Both the position numbers and the translations under genes were made by a program. DNA of 56,844 nucleotides from Desulfobulbus sp. (GTDB taxonomy: Bacteria > Desulfobacterota > Desulfobulbia > Desulfobulbales > Desulfobulbaceae): positions 1 to 56,844 of the forward strand of contig WQZH01000013.1 in the NCBI GenBank assembly GCA_009780825.1. The letters run 5' to 3'. Of this stretch, positions 38,028-46,819 are shown in pieces (the stretch's first letter is position 1; each line of letters begins with the position of its first letter). A model generated the notes under the pieces. The model saw nothing but the letters and a program-made list of their open reading frames with translations, had not been told where the DNA came from and ran no database searches.

Positions 38028-39074
38028 TCAGAACCGCCAGGCCGCGAACTCGTCGTCCAACAGGGGGGCAAAAACCCCCTGTTCGCTGCCGTTTCCCTTG
38101 TCGATCAGCACTTCGGCCGCCGTAATACCCCCTTGCTCTTTCTTCCCGAAACGGACCACCAGACCGGCCGCCCGCCGGATGATCACCGCCTCACGGTTTG
38201 TGCCGGCGACCTTGTTGCGGGCATGGCGCAGTAAACCGAGCGGACCGGGCCGCGTGGGCATGTGCAGCAACCAATCATCCAGCAGGCCGCGCATGGTCAA
38301 AAGACGAGCGTTTTCCTGTTCGTCCCGGCCCAAAATGAGCCAGATCCCGTCGTCCAGTCTGAACTGGCGGCCGATGGTCAGCAAGCGGACGTCATCCACT
38401 GCCCGCTGCCCGTCAAAGGAAAAAAATCCCTGATAAAAATGTTTGATCCGGGCGGCCAGGTTAGGGTCGGTCAGCAGGCAACCGCCGGCCGGAGCCGGAT
38501 AGTCGCTGATGCCGAGCCGGGCAGCCAGCTGCTTTTGCTCCTTGCGGCTCCTGCCCGAAAAACCGTGGAGCAATTTCCGATCCACCTGCCCGGTCAACTC
38601 CGCCCGGGTCGGCGGCAACAGCTTGGCGCAGAGCGGCCGCAACAGCAGACCGGTGCATCCGGAATCCCGCTCGATCACCCGCAGAGTGTCCCGCCGTTGG
38701 GACATCGGCCGCTGCCCCAGCACTTCGCCGGTGAGGAGGAAGGAGGCACCGTAGGAGGACATCAGTTCACGCGCCCTGGTCAGCATCAGGATCTTGCAAT
38801 CGATACAGGGATTGAAATGCTTGCCGAAACCATGGGCAGGGTTGTCCAACAGGCGCAGATAGCCCTCGCTGATATCGATCACCGTAACATCCAGGCCGTA
38901 TTTCCGTCGCATGGCGTCGGCGTACGCATCTTTTTCTGCCAGAAGATCGTGATCGAAAAAAGGGGTGACGAACTTAAGCGCCGTCACGCGAACTCCCTGA
39001 TCGGCCACCACCCGGCAGGCCAGGATCGAATCCAGTCCGCCTGAAAACAGGCCCAATGCCCTCCGTTCCTTCAT
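38028..39074 (-). CDS. PP-loop tRNA thiouridylase-like protein (MnmA/ThiI-type) with extra C-terminal domain
   Basis: A 348-residue protein. The ATP pyrophosphatase loop is LFSGGLDSILA (9-19); Cys90 and Cys93 in NPCIDCKILM match the catalytic/Fe-S type Cys of tRNA 2- or 4-thiouridine synthases. TGEVLGQRPMSQ is the next conserved block. The ~100-residue C-terminus (HMPTRPGPLGLLRHARNKV and VVRFGKKEQ) resembles the RNA-binding NFACT-R/DUF814 type. It overlaps recN by 4 bp and abuts cca, so the run recN-thiouridylase-cca-rlmE is tightly packed. The modified base is not known. Confidence 0.75.
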   Translation of the reverse strand: MKERRALGLFSGGLDSILACRVVADQGVRVTALKFVTPFFDHDLLAEKDAYADAMRRKYGLDVTVIDISEGYLRLLDNPAHGFGKHFNPCIDCKILMLTRARELMSSYGASFLLTGEVLGQRPMSQRRDTLRVIERDSGCTGLLLRPLCAKLLPPTRAELTGQVDRKLLHGFSGRSRKEQKQLAARLGISDYPAPAGGCLLTDPNLAARIKHFYQGFFSFDGQRAVDDVRLLTIGRQFRLDDGIWLILGRDEQENARLLTMRGLLDDWLLHMPTRPGPLGLLRHARNKVAGTNREAVIIRRAAGLVVRFGKKEQGGITAAEVLIDKGNGSEQGVFAPLLDDEFAAWRF

Positions 39075-40765
39075 GCCGCGGCCTTCTTGCCCTTGCGTTC
39101 GATCAGTTCACCGGCAAAGGCCAGGGTCTGGGCGGTGGGATGGTCGCCGCCCAGCATCCGCGCCAATTCGGCAACACGCTCTTCCTGCGTCAACGGGTTG
39201 ATCACGGTCCGGGTCCGGCCGGCCTCGACCTGCTTTTCCACCTTGAAGTGCAAATCGGCGCAGGCGGCGATCTGCGGCAGATGGGTGATGCACAGCACCT
39301 GGTGATGGCCGGCCAGCTCAACGATCTTCCCGGCCACCGCCTCGGCCGCCTGGCCGCCGATGCCGGCATCGACCTCATCGAAGATGACCGTATCGACCTG
39401 ATCCCGCCGGGCTAACAAACACTTCATCGCCAGCATCAGCCGTGACAGCTCGCCGCCGGAGGCGATCTTCACCAGTGATTTCGGCGGCTCGCCGGGATTG
39501 GCGGAAAACATGAACTCCACGCTATCGCGCCCAGTGGCCTGTATACCGACCATGTCCATACCTTCCGGCTCGGTCATTGCCACTCGGAAAATCGCCTGGG
39601 AAAAACTAAGCGTGGTCAGCTCTCGCTCCATGTCCTGTTCCAGCTTTCGCGCAGTTTCCTTGCGCCTGTTGCTCAACTCGACGGATTTGCGCAGGGCCTC
39701 GGTGGCCACCGCCTCCAACCGCAGCCCGATTCGGCCGATCTCCTCCTCCAGGCTGTCCAGCAGGGCCAGGGTGGCTTCGGCTTGCTCGGCAAAGGCGATC
39801 ACATCCGTCAAGGCCGGGCCGTACTTGCGTTGAAGCTGCTTCAGTTCGGCAAGCCGCCCGGCGATGGCATCGAGGCGGTCAGGATCCGCAGACAACCCTG
39901 CCAGGTATTTTTGTAAACTTCCGGCCATATCCTCCAGTTCGTATCCAGCGGATGCGATCCGGTCGGCCAGGGAGTTCAGGCTGCGATCGAGCCCAGCAGC
40001 CTGTTCCAGGTGTTTCCTGATCTCCGCCAGATCACCGTTGACGATGTCCGCCAGCCGCCGGCCGGAAGCCCCGACCAGGCGCTGGAGCGCATCTGCGCTC
40101 TTAAGCTGTTCACGCTCCCGAACGAGGCTCTCGTCTTCCCCCGCAACAGGCTGCCCCTTGCGGATCTCGTCCAACTGGAAGCGGAGGAAATCGCGTTGCT
40201 GCTCCTTACCCTGCTCTTGTTCCTGCAGTTGTCGCAGCTCCGAGAAGACCTGCTGCCATTGCTGAAAGAGTTTGGCGAACTGCTGGCGCAGACCGTGGAG
40301 TTCGCCAAAGGTATCGAGGTAATCGAGATGATGACGGCTGTTGAGCAACTGCTGATGGTCGTGCTGGCTGGCAATGTTGATCAGCCCCGCAGTCAATTCG
40401 CCGGACAGGCGGCTGGTGACGGCCTGATCATTGACATAAACCCGCGACCGGCCATCCTTGCCCAGCACCCTGCGGACGATACACGTGGTGCCATCCCTCA
40501 GGGAATGCTCGTCGAGCAAGGCGTCCATCTCGGCATGGCCTGGACGAACGGTGAAGGCTGCCTCGATTCCAGCCTGTTCGCAGTCGCTGCGCACCCAGGA
40601 GGCCGTCCCTCTGCTCCCGGCCAGCAGATTGATCGCCTGCAGGATGATGGATTTGCCGGCCCCTGTCTCGCCGGTGAGGGCGATCAAACCGGTCTTGTAC
40701 GCCGAAAGATCGAGATGCAAGGTATCGATCAAGGCAAGATTATGGACCCGCAGTTCCTGTAACAT
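39071..40765 (-). CDS. recN: DNA repair protein RecN
   Basis: A 564-residue SMC-like ATPase for double-strand break repair. The N-terminal ABC half starts MLQELRVHNLALIDTL with Walker A GETGAGKSIIL; a long antiparallel coiled coil occupies about 150-370; the C-terminal half has the signature KIASGGELSRLMLAMK and Walker B TVIFDEVDAGIGG. ATG at 40765 was taken over the longer frame to 40864 because the domain begins right there. It heads the minus-strand run down to ruvB. Confidence 0.95.
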   Translation of the reverse strand: MLQELRVHNLALIDTLHLDLSAYKTGLIALTGETGAGKSIILQAINLLAGSRGTASWVRSDCEQAGIEAAFTVRPGHAEMDALLDEHSLRDGTTCIVRRVLGKDGRSRVYVNDQAVTSRLSGELTAGLINIASQHDHQQLLNSRHHLDYLDTFGELHGLRQQFAKLFQQWQQVFSELRQLQEQEQGKEQQRDFLRFQLDEIRKGQPVAGEDESLVREREQLKSADALQRLVGASGRRLADIVNGDLAEIRKHLEQAAGLDRSLNSLADRIASAGYELEDMAGSLQKYLAGLSADPDRLDAIAGRLAELKQLQRKYGPALTDVIAFAEQAEATLALLDSLEEEIGRIGLRLEAVATEALRKSVELSNRRKETARKLEQDMERELTTLSFSQAIFRVAMTEPEGMDMVGIQATGRDSVEFMFSANPGEPPKSLVKIASGGELSRLMLAMKCLLARRDQVDTVIFDEVDAGIGGQAAEAVAGKIVELAGHHQVLCITHLPQIAACADLHFKVEKQVEAGRTRTVINPLTQEERVAELARMLGGDHPTAQTLAFAGELIERKGKKAAA

Positions 40766-40808
40766 TATTTTTTCCGTCGTTCCCTTCACTCCAGACAGCG
40801 CATTCCTC

Positions 40809-40837
40809 TTGACGCCCTGGCTGCAAGAATGTATCGT
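40809..40837 (+). promoter_or_regulatory. Promoter of the DtxR/MntR-like gene
   Basis: TTGACG (40809-40814) and TATCGT (40832-40837) are 17 bp apart, a 5/6 and 4/6 match to the sigma-70 consensus. The -10 element overlaps the left arm of the palindrome described next, and the start would fall near 40844, about 34 nt before the ATG. Confidence 0.55.
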
Positions 40838-40850
40838 CCCGAAGATACAT
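40829..40850 (+). promoter_or_regulatory. 22-bp palindrome, candidate DtxR/MntR operator
   Basis: ATGTATC-N8-GATACAT is a perfect 7-bp inverted repeat of total length 22 bp, covering the -10 element and start site of the metalloregulator gene. DtxR/MntR-family dimers bind palindromes of about this size, so metal-dependent autorepression is a natural reading. It also lies within the 112-bp divergent region to recN. Confidence 0.55.
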
Positions 40851-40877
40851 GCAAAATCAACCAACCGGAGAGGACAG

Positions 40878-41390
40878 ATGACGGGGTCGCCACATCTCAG
40901 CGCCAGCCTGGAAGATTATATAGAAACCATCTACCATATCATCACCGAAAAGCAGGTAGCCCGGGGCAAGGACATTTCCACCCGTCTGTCCGTGAGCGGG
41001 GCGTCGGTGACCGAGGCCCTGCGGGCGCTGTCGAAAAGAGGCCTGATCAACTACGCTCCGTATGAAGTCATCACCCTGACAACCGAAGGCAGCAACATCG
41101 CCGAGGATGTCATCCGCCGCCACAACGCGCTCAAACAGTTTTTCACCAATGTCCTCGCCCTCGATGACCCCTTTGCCGAGGAAGGTGCCTGCAAGATCGA
41201 GCATACCGCCCCCCCGGCGGTCATTGCCCGCATGGTCGATTTCATCAGGTTTCTGGAAATCTGCCCCCGGGACGGCAAGGATCTGATAGCCGGATTCGCC
41301 AATTTCTGCCAGCAAGAACGGCCCCTCGAACCGTGTGTCGTCTGCGTTGCTCAAGGCACGGAGAATCTGGCCGGCAAGCGGGTCGGCTGA
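40878..41390 (+). CDS. DtxR/MntR-family metal-dependent transcriptional regulator
   Basis: A 170-residue repressor. A winged helix occupies about 5-72 (SLEDYIETIYHIITEK, then SVSGASVTEALRALSKRGLINY). The metal site is readable: Asp and Glu in LEDYIETI, His in RRHNALKQFF, and EEGACKIEH with Glu, Cys, Glu and His. The Cys is as in iron-type DtxR, where MntR proteins have Glu, while the N-terminal Asp is as in MntR. The metal could therefore be Fe or Mn. There is no SH3 domain; a short tail has EPCVVC. AGAGGACAG precedes the ATG. No transporter gene is adjacent. Confidence 0.85.
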   Translation: MTGSPHLSASLEDYIETIYHIITEKQVARGKDISTRLSVSGASVTEALRALSKRGLINYAPYEVITLTTEGSNIAEDVIRRHNALKQFFTNVLALDDPFAEEGACKIEHTAPPAVIARMVDFIRFLEICPRDGKDLIAGFANFCQQERPLEPCVVCVAQGTENLAGKRVG

Positions 41391-41505
41391 AAGACCGGAG
41401 AGAGCATCGGACAACCGTCATGGCCTCTTCCCCCCGCGTCGCTATCTTAGCATACCCTTCAACCGGCGCAAGGGATACCTCTGACCCGGAGGGTGAAGCG
41501 CAACG

Positions 41506-42729
41506 ATGCCTATTTATGAATTCATCGCCCTGACTGCTGCCGGGAAAAAGCTCAAAGGCGTCATCGACGCCGATTCCCTGGTCGCTGCCCGGCAGAAGAT
41601 CCGCAGCCAGGGGCACTATCCGGTGGAATGCCGGGAAACATCCGCCAAGCTGTCCGCCACTTCTCTTTTTTCACAACAATTTCACCTGGGCCGACCCATC
41701 AAACAGCAGGAGGTCCATATTGCCACCCGGCAACTGGCCACCCTGCTCGGGGCCGGTATTCCCTTGGTGCAGTCCCTCAACGGACTGATCGAACAGACCG
41801 ATAACCGGGCGTTCAAAACCGTGCTCGCCCAGATCAAGGAGACGGTCAACGAGGGCGATTCCCTGACCGCTGCCCTGACCAGTCATCCCCGGTTGTTCTC
41901 CCAGATTTACATCAACATGGTGCGCGCGGGCGAGGCCTCGGGCTCACTGGATGTGGTGCTCGAACGCCTGGCCGAGTTCGGAGAAAACCAGCACGCCATC
42001 CATTCCCGCGTCAAGGCCGCCCTGATCTACCCGCTGTTCATGGCCATCGTCGGCGTTGTCGTGCTCTTTCTGCTGATTGCCTTCATCATTCCCAGCATCA
42101 CCTCGGTATTCGAAGGCACCAAGCAGGCCCTGCCGATGCCGACTATCGTCCTCATCGGCATCAGCGTCCTGCTCAGACAGTTCTGGTGGGCGGTATTGAT
42201 CGTTGTGCTGGCGGCGACAGTTGCCGTCCGCTGGTTCATTGCCACCCCTGCCGGGCGGCAGCGCTGGGATCGGCTCAAGCTGACCGTTCCGGGGATACGC
42301 GACCTCAGCATCAAAACCGCCTCCGCCCGTTTCAGCAGGACCTTGTCCAGCCTCCTTGCATCCGGCGTCTCCTTGATCGCCTCCCTGCAGATCGTCAAGA
42401 ATATCGTCGATAATGTTCTCCTGGCCGACCTGATCGTCGCGGCCTGCGACGAGCTGGAAAAAGGCTCCAGCCTGTCCCAGTTTTTCAGGAACAGCGAATG
42501 GATGCCGCCGATGCTCGTGCAAATGATGTCAGTGGGAGAACAGAGCGGCGCCTTGGACAAGATGCTCGCCAAGGCAGCGGATGCCTACGAGAAGGAGGTG
42601 GAGGCCAAAATTCTGGCTCTGACCTCGATGATCGAACCGGTGATGATTCTGTCCATGGGGGTGATGGTCAGCTTCATCGTCGTTTCGATTCTGCTGCCCA
42701 TTTTCGAGATGAACCAGTTGATCAGGTGA
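41506..42729 (+). CDS. gspF: Type II secretion inner-membrane protein GspF
   Basis: A 407-residue platform protein. MPIYEFIALTAAGKKLKGVID opens the cytoplasmic start, and two GspF repeats follow: ATRQLATLLGAGIPLVQSL with MVRAGEASGSLDVVLERLA, and TASARFSRTLSSLLASGVSLIASL with MMSVGEQSGALDKMLAKAA. Three TM helices are near 169-194, 215-240 and 376-398. GGAGGGTG precedes the ATG. It is the only T2SS gene here on the plus strand and its stop overlaps the gspE stop by 8 bp in convergence. Confidence 0.95.
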   Translation: MPIYEFIALTAAGKKLKGVIDADSLVAARQKIRSQGHYPVECRETSAKLSATSLFSQQFHLGRPIKQQEVHIATRQLATLLGAGIPLVQSLNGLIEQTDNRAFKTVLAQIKETVNEGDSLTAALTSHPRLFSQIYINMVRAGEASGSLDVVLERLAEFGENQHAIHSRVKAALIYPLFMAIVGVVVLFLLIAFIIPSITSVFEGTKQALPMPTIVLIGISVLLRQFWWAVLIVVLAATVAVRWFIATPAGRQRWDRLKLTVPGIRDLSIKTASARFSRTLSSLLASGVSLIASLQIVKNIVDNVLLADLIVAACDELEKGSSLSQFFRNSEWMPPMLVQMMSVGEQSGALDKMLAKAADAYEKEVEAKILALTSMIEPVMILSMGVMVSFIVVSILLPIFEMNQLIR

Positions 42730-44410
42730 CCCGGAACACCTCTTCCAAGGTGGTCAATCCGGCCAGGACCTTGCGCAGGCCATCCTGCCGCAGCGTCATC
42801 ATGCCTGCCTGTGAAGACAATGCCTCTTTCTTGATCTGACCGGCATCCGAGGTGGTCAGGATCAGGTTCTTGATCGTCGGCGTCAGGTTCATCAGCTCGT
42901 AAATCCCGATTCTTCCCTTATAGCCTGTCTGCAGACACTGGTCGCAACCGGCCCCTCGGTGCAGTTCCCTGCTGCCGAATTTACCCGGCGACAATCCCAA
43001 TTTTTCCAGAAAGGCGGGGGGAGGCAGATAGCTCTCCCGGCAATTCGGGCAGATTTTCCGCACCAGCCGTTGAGCCAGAATGGCGTTGACCGCCGAAGAA
43101 ACAAGAAAGGGTTCCACCCCCATATCGATCAATCGGGTGACGGCGCTGGCCGCGTCGTTGGTATGCAGGGTGGAAAAAACCAGATGGCCGGTGAGGGCGG
43201 CCTGGATGGCGATTTCGGCGGTTTCCAGGTCGCGGATCTCTCCCACTAAAATGACGTCCGGGTCCTGGCGGACGATGGTGCGCAACCCGTTGGCAAAGGT
43301 GAGCCCGATCTTGGAGTTGACCTGCACTTGGCTGATCCCCTGCATCTGATATTCGATCGGATCTTCAACCGTAATAATGTTGATATCCGGCTTGTTGATG
43401 ATGCCCAGGGCCGAATAGAGGGTTGTGGTTTTGCCGCTGCCGGTCGGGCCGGTAACCAGGATAATCCCGTGCGGGGCCTTGATCAACTTGAGGAAATGGT
43501 CGAGGTCTGCCCGGGAGAAACCCAGTTCCGTCAGGGGAACCAGGGAACTCGACTTGTCGAGCAGACGCATGACCACCCGCTCGCCGTACGATGTGGGCAG
43601 AGTGGACACACGGATATCGACATTCTTGTCGGCCATGCGGATTTCGATCCGCCCGTCCTGGGGCAGCCGTTTCTCCGCGATGTCCATCTTGGCCATGATC
43701 TTCACCCGCGAAATCATTTTGGCCTGGACATGGCGGGGTGGCGAGTACATGTCGTAGAGGATGCCGTCCACCCGTTTGCGGATTTTGACCCGGTCTTTGT
43801 AGGATTCAATGTGGATGTCACTGGCGCTGTCCCGCACCGCCTGGGACAGGACCAAATTGATCAGCTTGATCACAGGGGCGTCGCTGGTGTCGTCGAGCAG
43901 GTCGGATGTTTCCTCGATCTCCGAAAGGATCGACTCTGGATTTTCTTCGTGCATGTTCTGCATAACCTGGTCGGCAGCTTCCTGCCGGGTCCTGTCGTAG
44001 GCCGAGTGGATGGCCACGAACACCTCAGTCGGGGAGGTCAGCACGGTCTTGATGCCGTCCCATTGAATCCGATGCTGCAGATCATCCAATTGCTGAAAAT
44101 TGAAAGGCTCAGCCATGGCAATGAAGGATCCGGCGGAGGTCGCAATGGGAACCATCTTGAATTTCCTGAGAAATCCAATGGGAACATGGGGAACGAAGAA
44201 GGGATCGAAGTCTGTGGGGAGGGTATGCAGCACCTCCATCCCGCATTGCAGACTGCGGGCGTTGAGCAGGTCGTTCTCGTCGATTTTGCGGAGTTGGATG
44301 AGGAGCTCGCCAATCCGGCCGCCTTTTTCCTTTTGCAGGGCAAGGACCGCCTCAATGCTTTCAGCGGAGACGCCAAAGTTTTCCTGAAGGATTTCACCGA
44401 GCGGGCGCAT
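42722..44410 (-). CDS. gspE: Type II secretion ATPase GspE
   Basis: A 562-residue hexameric ATPase. An MshEN-type N-terminal domain (about 1-140) contacts GspL and GspF. The C-terminal motor has Walker A GPTGSGKTTTLYSAL at 321-335, Asp box, Walker B VILVGEIRDLETAEI near 386-400, and a four-cysteine zinc element, Cys454, Cys457, Cys489 and Cys492 (ICPNC, GCDQC). GGGGGGAAG precedes the ATG. It is the last gene of the minus-strand gsp operon, 81 bp after gspD. Confidence 0.95.
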   Translation of the reverse strand: MRPLGEILQENFGVSAESIEAVLALQKEKGGRIGELLIQLRKIDENDLLNARSLQCGMEVLHTLPTDFDPFFVPHVPIGFLRKFKMVPIATSAGSFIAMAEPFNFQQLDDLQHRIQWDGIKTVLTSPTEVFVAIHSAYDRTRQEAADQVMQNMHEENPESILSEIEETSDLLDDTSDAPVIKLINLVLSQAVRDSASDIHIESYKDRVKIRKRVDGILYDMYSPPRHVQAKMISRVKIMAKMDIAEKRLPQDGRIEIRMADKNVDIRVSTLPTSYGERVVMRLLDKSSSLVPLTELGFSRADLDHFLKLIKAPHGIILVTGPTGSGKTTTLYSALGIINKPDINIITVEDPIEYQMQGISQVQVNSKIGLTFANGLRTIVRQDPDVILVGEIRDLETAEIAIQAALTGHLVFSTLHTNDAASAVTRLIDMGVEPFLVSSAVNAILAQRLVRKICPNCRESYLPPPAFLEKLGLSPGKFGSRELHRGAGCDQCLQTGYKGRIGIYELMNLTPTIKNLILTTSDAGQIKKEALSSQAGMMTLRQDGLRKVLAGLTTLEEVFRVT

Positions 44411-44491
44411 TCACTTCCCCCCTGCTGTTCCGGGAAAAACCGGTCATTGCCTTAAACGCGGTTGTCCGGTTGTGTCGGTTGGCCTGTCCGT

Positions 44492-46729
44492 TCATTTCTC
44501 AAGTTGCACCCGCTGCAATCCCGCCTGCGCCGCCCCCCGCAACGGATCATCCCCTGCCGGCCCACCACCGCCTTTTTTCTTGGGAGGCGGGATGGTCAAA
44601 AGCCGCCGGTACAGGGATTCCGCCTCGCGCCATTTACCCTCACGCTCGCAAACCTGCCCCAGATTGAGCAGGGCCGCGCCGTTATTGGGATCGATCTTCA
44701 GCGCCTGCTGGAGATATTCCCGTGCCCGGAGCAGATCGTTCTGTTGGAGTTTGCTGAATCCGATATCCGCCAAGGCCACACTGTGGTCGGGATTGCTCAC
44801 TGGATGAAAGAATTGATCGGCGGGATCGCCCGGATCCTTGTGTATTTCTTCCATCGTATCCCGCTTCTTCTGATACAACTCGGCGAGTTCGGCCGGATTT
44901 TCGACAATGTGCGGGGTGATGAAGATAAACAGATTGGTTTTATCCCTCAGGTTGCTGTGCGATTTGAACAGCCATCCAAGCAGAGGAATGTCGCCGAGCA
45001 ACGGCACCTTGTATTCACCTATGGTATCGTCCTGGCCGATCATGCCCCCGATGACCACGGTTTGTTCGTTATGGACCACCACGGTGGTTTCCGCGGTCCG
45101 TTTGTAGGTGGTGGGAGTGGAAGTGTTCGCCGCATCCTTGAGTTTGATCACCTCCACCCCGATCTCCAGCCGCATCACTTCCGCCTGATTGACCTGGGGC
45201 GTGATGGTCAAACTGGTGGCCACGTCCTTGTAATCATAGTTGGTATAGTCCTGCAGGGTACCTGTTGTGGTATTCTTGCTGGTGATGTAGGGCACGTTCT
45301 CGCCGACGGTGATCGTGGCTTTTTTATTGTCGGTGGTCAGAATCTGCGGCGTGGCGATGACATTGACATCGGAGTCGCTTTTATAGGCATTGACCACGGC
45401 GCCAAGGTTCTGGAAGGTCACTCCGCCGATGCTGATCCCTTTGTTCATAACCCCAAAGGTGACGCCGGGAGGCAGCGTACCCGTTCCCAATGTGCCGAGA
45501 TTCGGATAGGAATTGCCGGCGCCCCAACCACTGAAGCCACCAACGACGGAACCGCTGCCGCCGGCCCATTCGACACCGATGTTGAACTCCTTGGTGACAT
45601 TGACCTCCATGATCAGCGCTTCGAGGTACACCATCCTCCTGGGAATATCGAGTTTCTTGACGATCTCCGCCAGCGCCTCGTATTCTTCCTGGGGGCCGGT
45701 AATAATCAAGGCGTTGGTCGCGGCATCGGCGACGACTTTTATCTCTTTGCTCAGAGCCGATCCGCCGGGAGCTGACGCGCCGGTCATACCGCTCCCTTTT
45801 TTGCCGGACAAATCGTCGGGCAAATTCATCAGCACCTTGACCAATTCCTCCGCCTTGGCATGCTGCAGATAAATCACCCGCAGATTGCCCTCCTTTTTGG
45901 GTGCGTCTTCATCCAGTTTGGCGACCAGAGACCGAACCCGCGGCATGGCTGATTTGGAAGCCATGACGATCAGGGCATTGGTGCGTTCAAACGGGATGAC
46001 CTTGACGGTCTCGGTCCGCATTCCTTTTTGCGCGGTCCCGGGCGCAAACAGTTGGCTGACCGCCTTGGACACGCTTTCCGCCGAGGTCCGATGCAACGGG
46101 ATGACCACCATCTCATCCGCATCCGACAGCACATCCACTGCCCGGATGATTTCCAGCAACCGCGCGATATTCGTCTGATAATCGGTCATGATGAGCATGC
46201 TTGAGCTCGCATGGGCGATCAGCACGCTGTTTTTCGACACCAAGGGGGTGAGAAGATTTTTCATTTCCTCGGCGGAAACATATTTCAGGGCCACAATCTG
46301 GGTGACGATCCGGTCGTCTGCCGAGAGCGGCTCACCATCGTGCAGGGTGGCGACATTTTTGGTCCGCGCCGTGACCGAAGGGACGATCTTGGTCACAGAA
46401 CCGCTCGGCACCGCGGCAAAGCCATGAACCTCGAGCACAGACTCGAAGACCCGCCAGGCGTTCTCCTCGGAGATCCGCGTGGGCGAGATCACCGTCACCT
46501 TGCCTTTGACATCACGGTCAACCACAAAGTTTTTCCGGGTCAGCTCGCTGATATACTTGATAAAAACATTGATATCGACATCATTGAAATCAATGGTGAC
46601 AAAACGTTGCCCCTCGCTGTTGCTCTGCTGGACGGCTTTCGGATTGGCCGCTGCCAACCAAGACACCGGACATACCAGAGAGAGAAGAAGCACCAACAGG
46701 ATGCCGATAGACCAAGAGGACTTTCTCAT
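44492..46729 (-). CDS. gspD: Type II secretion secretin GspD with C-terminal TPR tail
   Basis: A 745-residue outer-membrane channel. A signal peptide of about 27 residues ends at WLAAA. The N0 domain (about 42-110, FVTIDFNDVDINVFIKYISELTRKNF) and N1-N3 repeats follow; the secretin core contains VNVIATPQILTTDNKKATITVGENVPY and TVVIGGMIGQDD to LFIFITPHIV. Unlike standard GspD, about 95 further residues follow (from about 650), with two TPR units (LRAREYLQQALKIDPNNGAALL, then WREAESLYRRLLTIP) and a glycine/lysine-rich end. No pilotin gene is visible. The TPR tail could replace a pilotin or bind a partner. Confidence 0.93.
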   Translation of the reverse strand: MRKSSWSIGILLVLLLSLVCPVSWLAAANPKAVQQSNSEGQRFVTIDFNDVDINVFIKYISELTRKNFVVDRDVKGKVTVISPTRISEENAWRVFESVLEVHGFAAVPSGSVTKIVPSVTARTKNVATLHDGEPLSADDRIVTQIVALKYVSAEEMKNLLTPLVSKNSVLIAHASSSMLIMTDYQTNIARLLEIIRAVDVLSDADEMVVIPLHRTSAESVSKAVSQLFAPGTAQKGMRTETVKVIPFERTNALIVMASKSAMPRVRSLVAKLDEDAPKKEGNLRVIYLQHAKAEELVKVLMNLPDDLSGKKGSGMTGASAPGGSALSKEIKVVADAATNALIITGPQEEYEALAEIVKKLDIPRRMVYLEALIMEVNVTKEFNIGVEWAGGSGSVVGGFSGWGAGNSYPNLGTLGTGTLPPGVTFGVMNKGISIGGVTFQNLGAVVNAYKSDSDVNVIATPQILTTDNKKATITVGENVPYITSKNTTTGTLQDYTNYDYKDVATSLTITPQVNQAEVMRLEIGVEVIKLKDAANTSTPTTYKRTAETTVVVHNEQTVVIGGMIGQDDTIGEYKVPLLGDIPLLGWLFKSHSNLRDKTNLFIFITPHIVENPAELAELYQKKRDTMEEIHKDPGDPADQFFHPVSNPDHSVALADIGFSKLQQNDLLRAREYLQQALKIDPNNGAALLNLGQVCEREGKWREAESLYRRLLTIPPPKKKGGGGPAGDDPLRGAAQAGLQRVQLEK

Positions 46730-46819
46730 AATCGTTCACACCGCAGATAAGCGCCCACATCCGGCACGCATTCAGATTCATTGTTTCGCCCAGGCCTTGT
46801 CCGGTCCGGCCGCCGCATT

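Noticed and set aside
41391..41505. Leader of gspF considered as a c-di-GMP riboswitch
   Set aside because: None of the conserved GEMM core segments could be found; only a ribosome site and short GC repeats are present.
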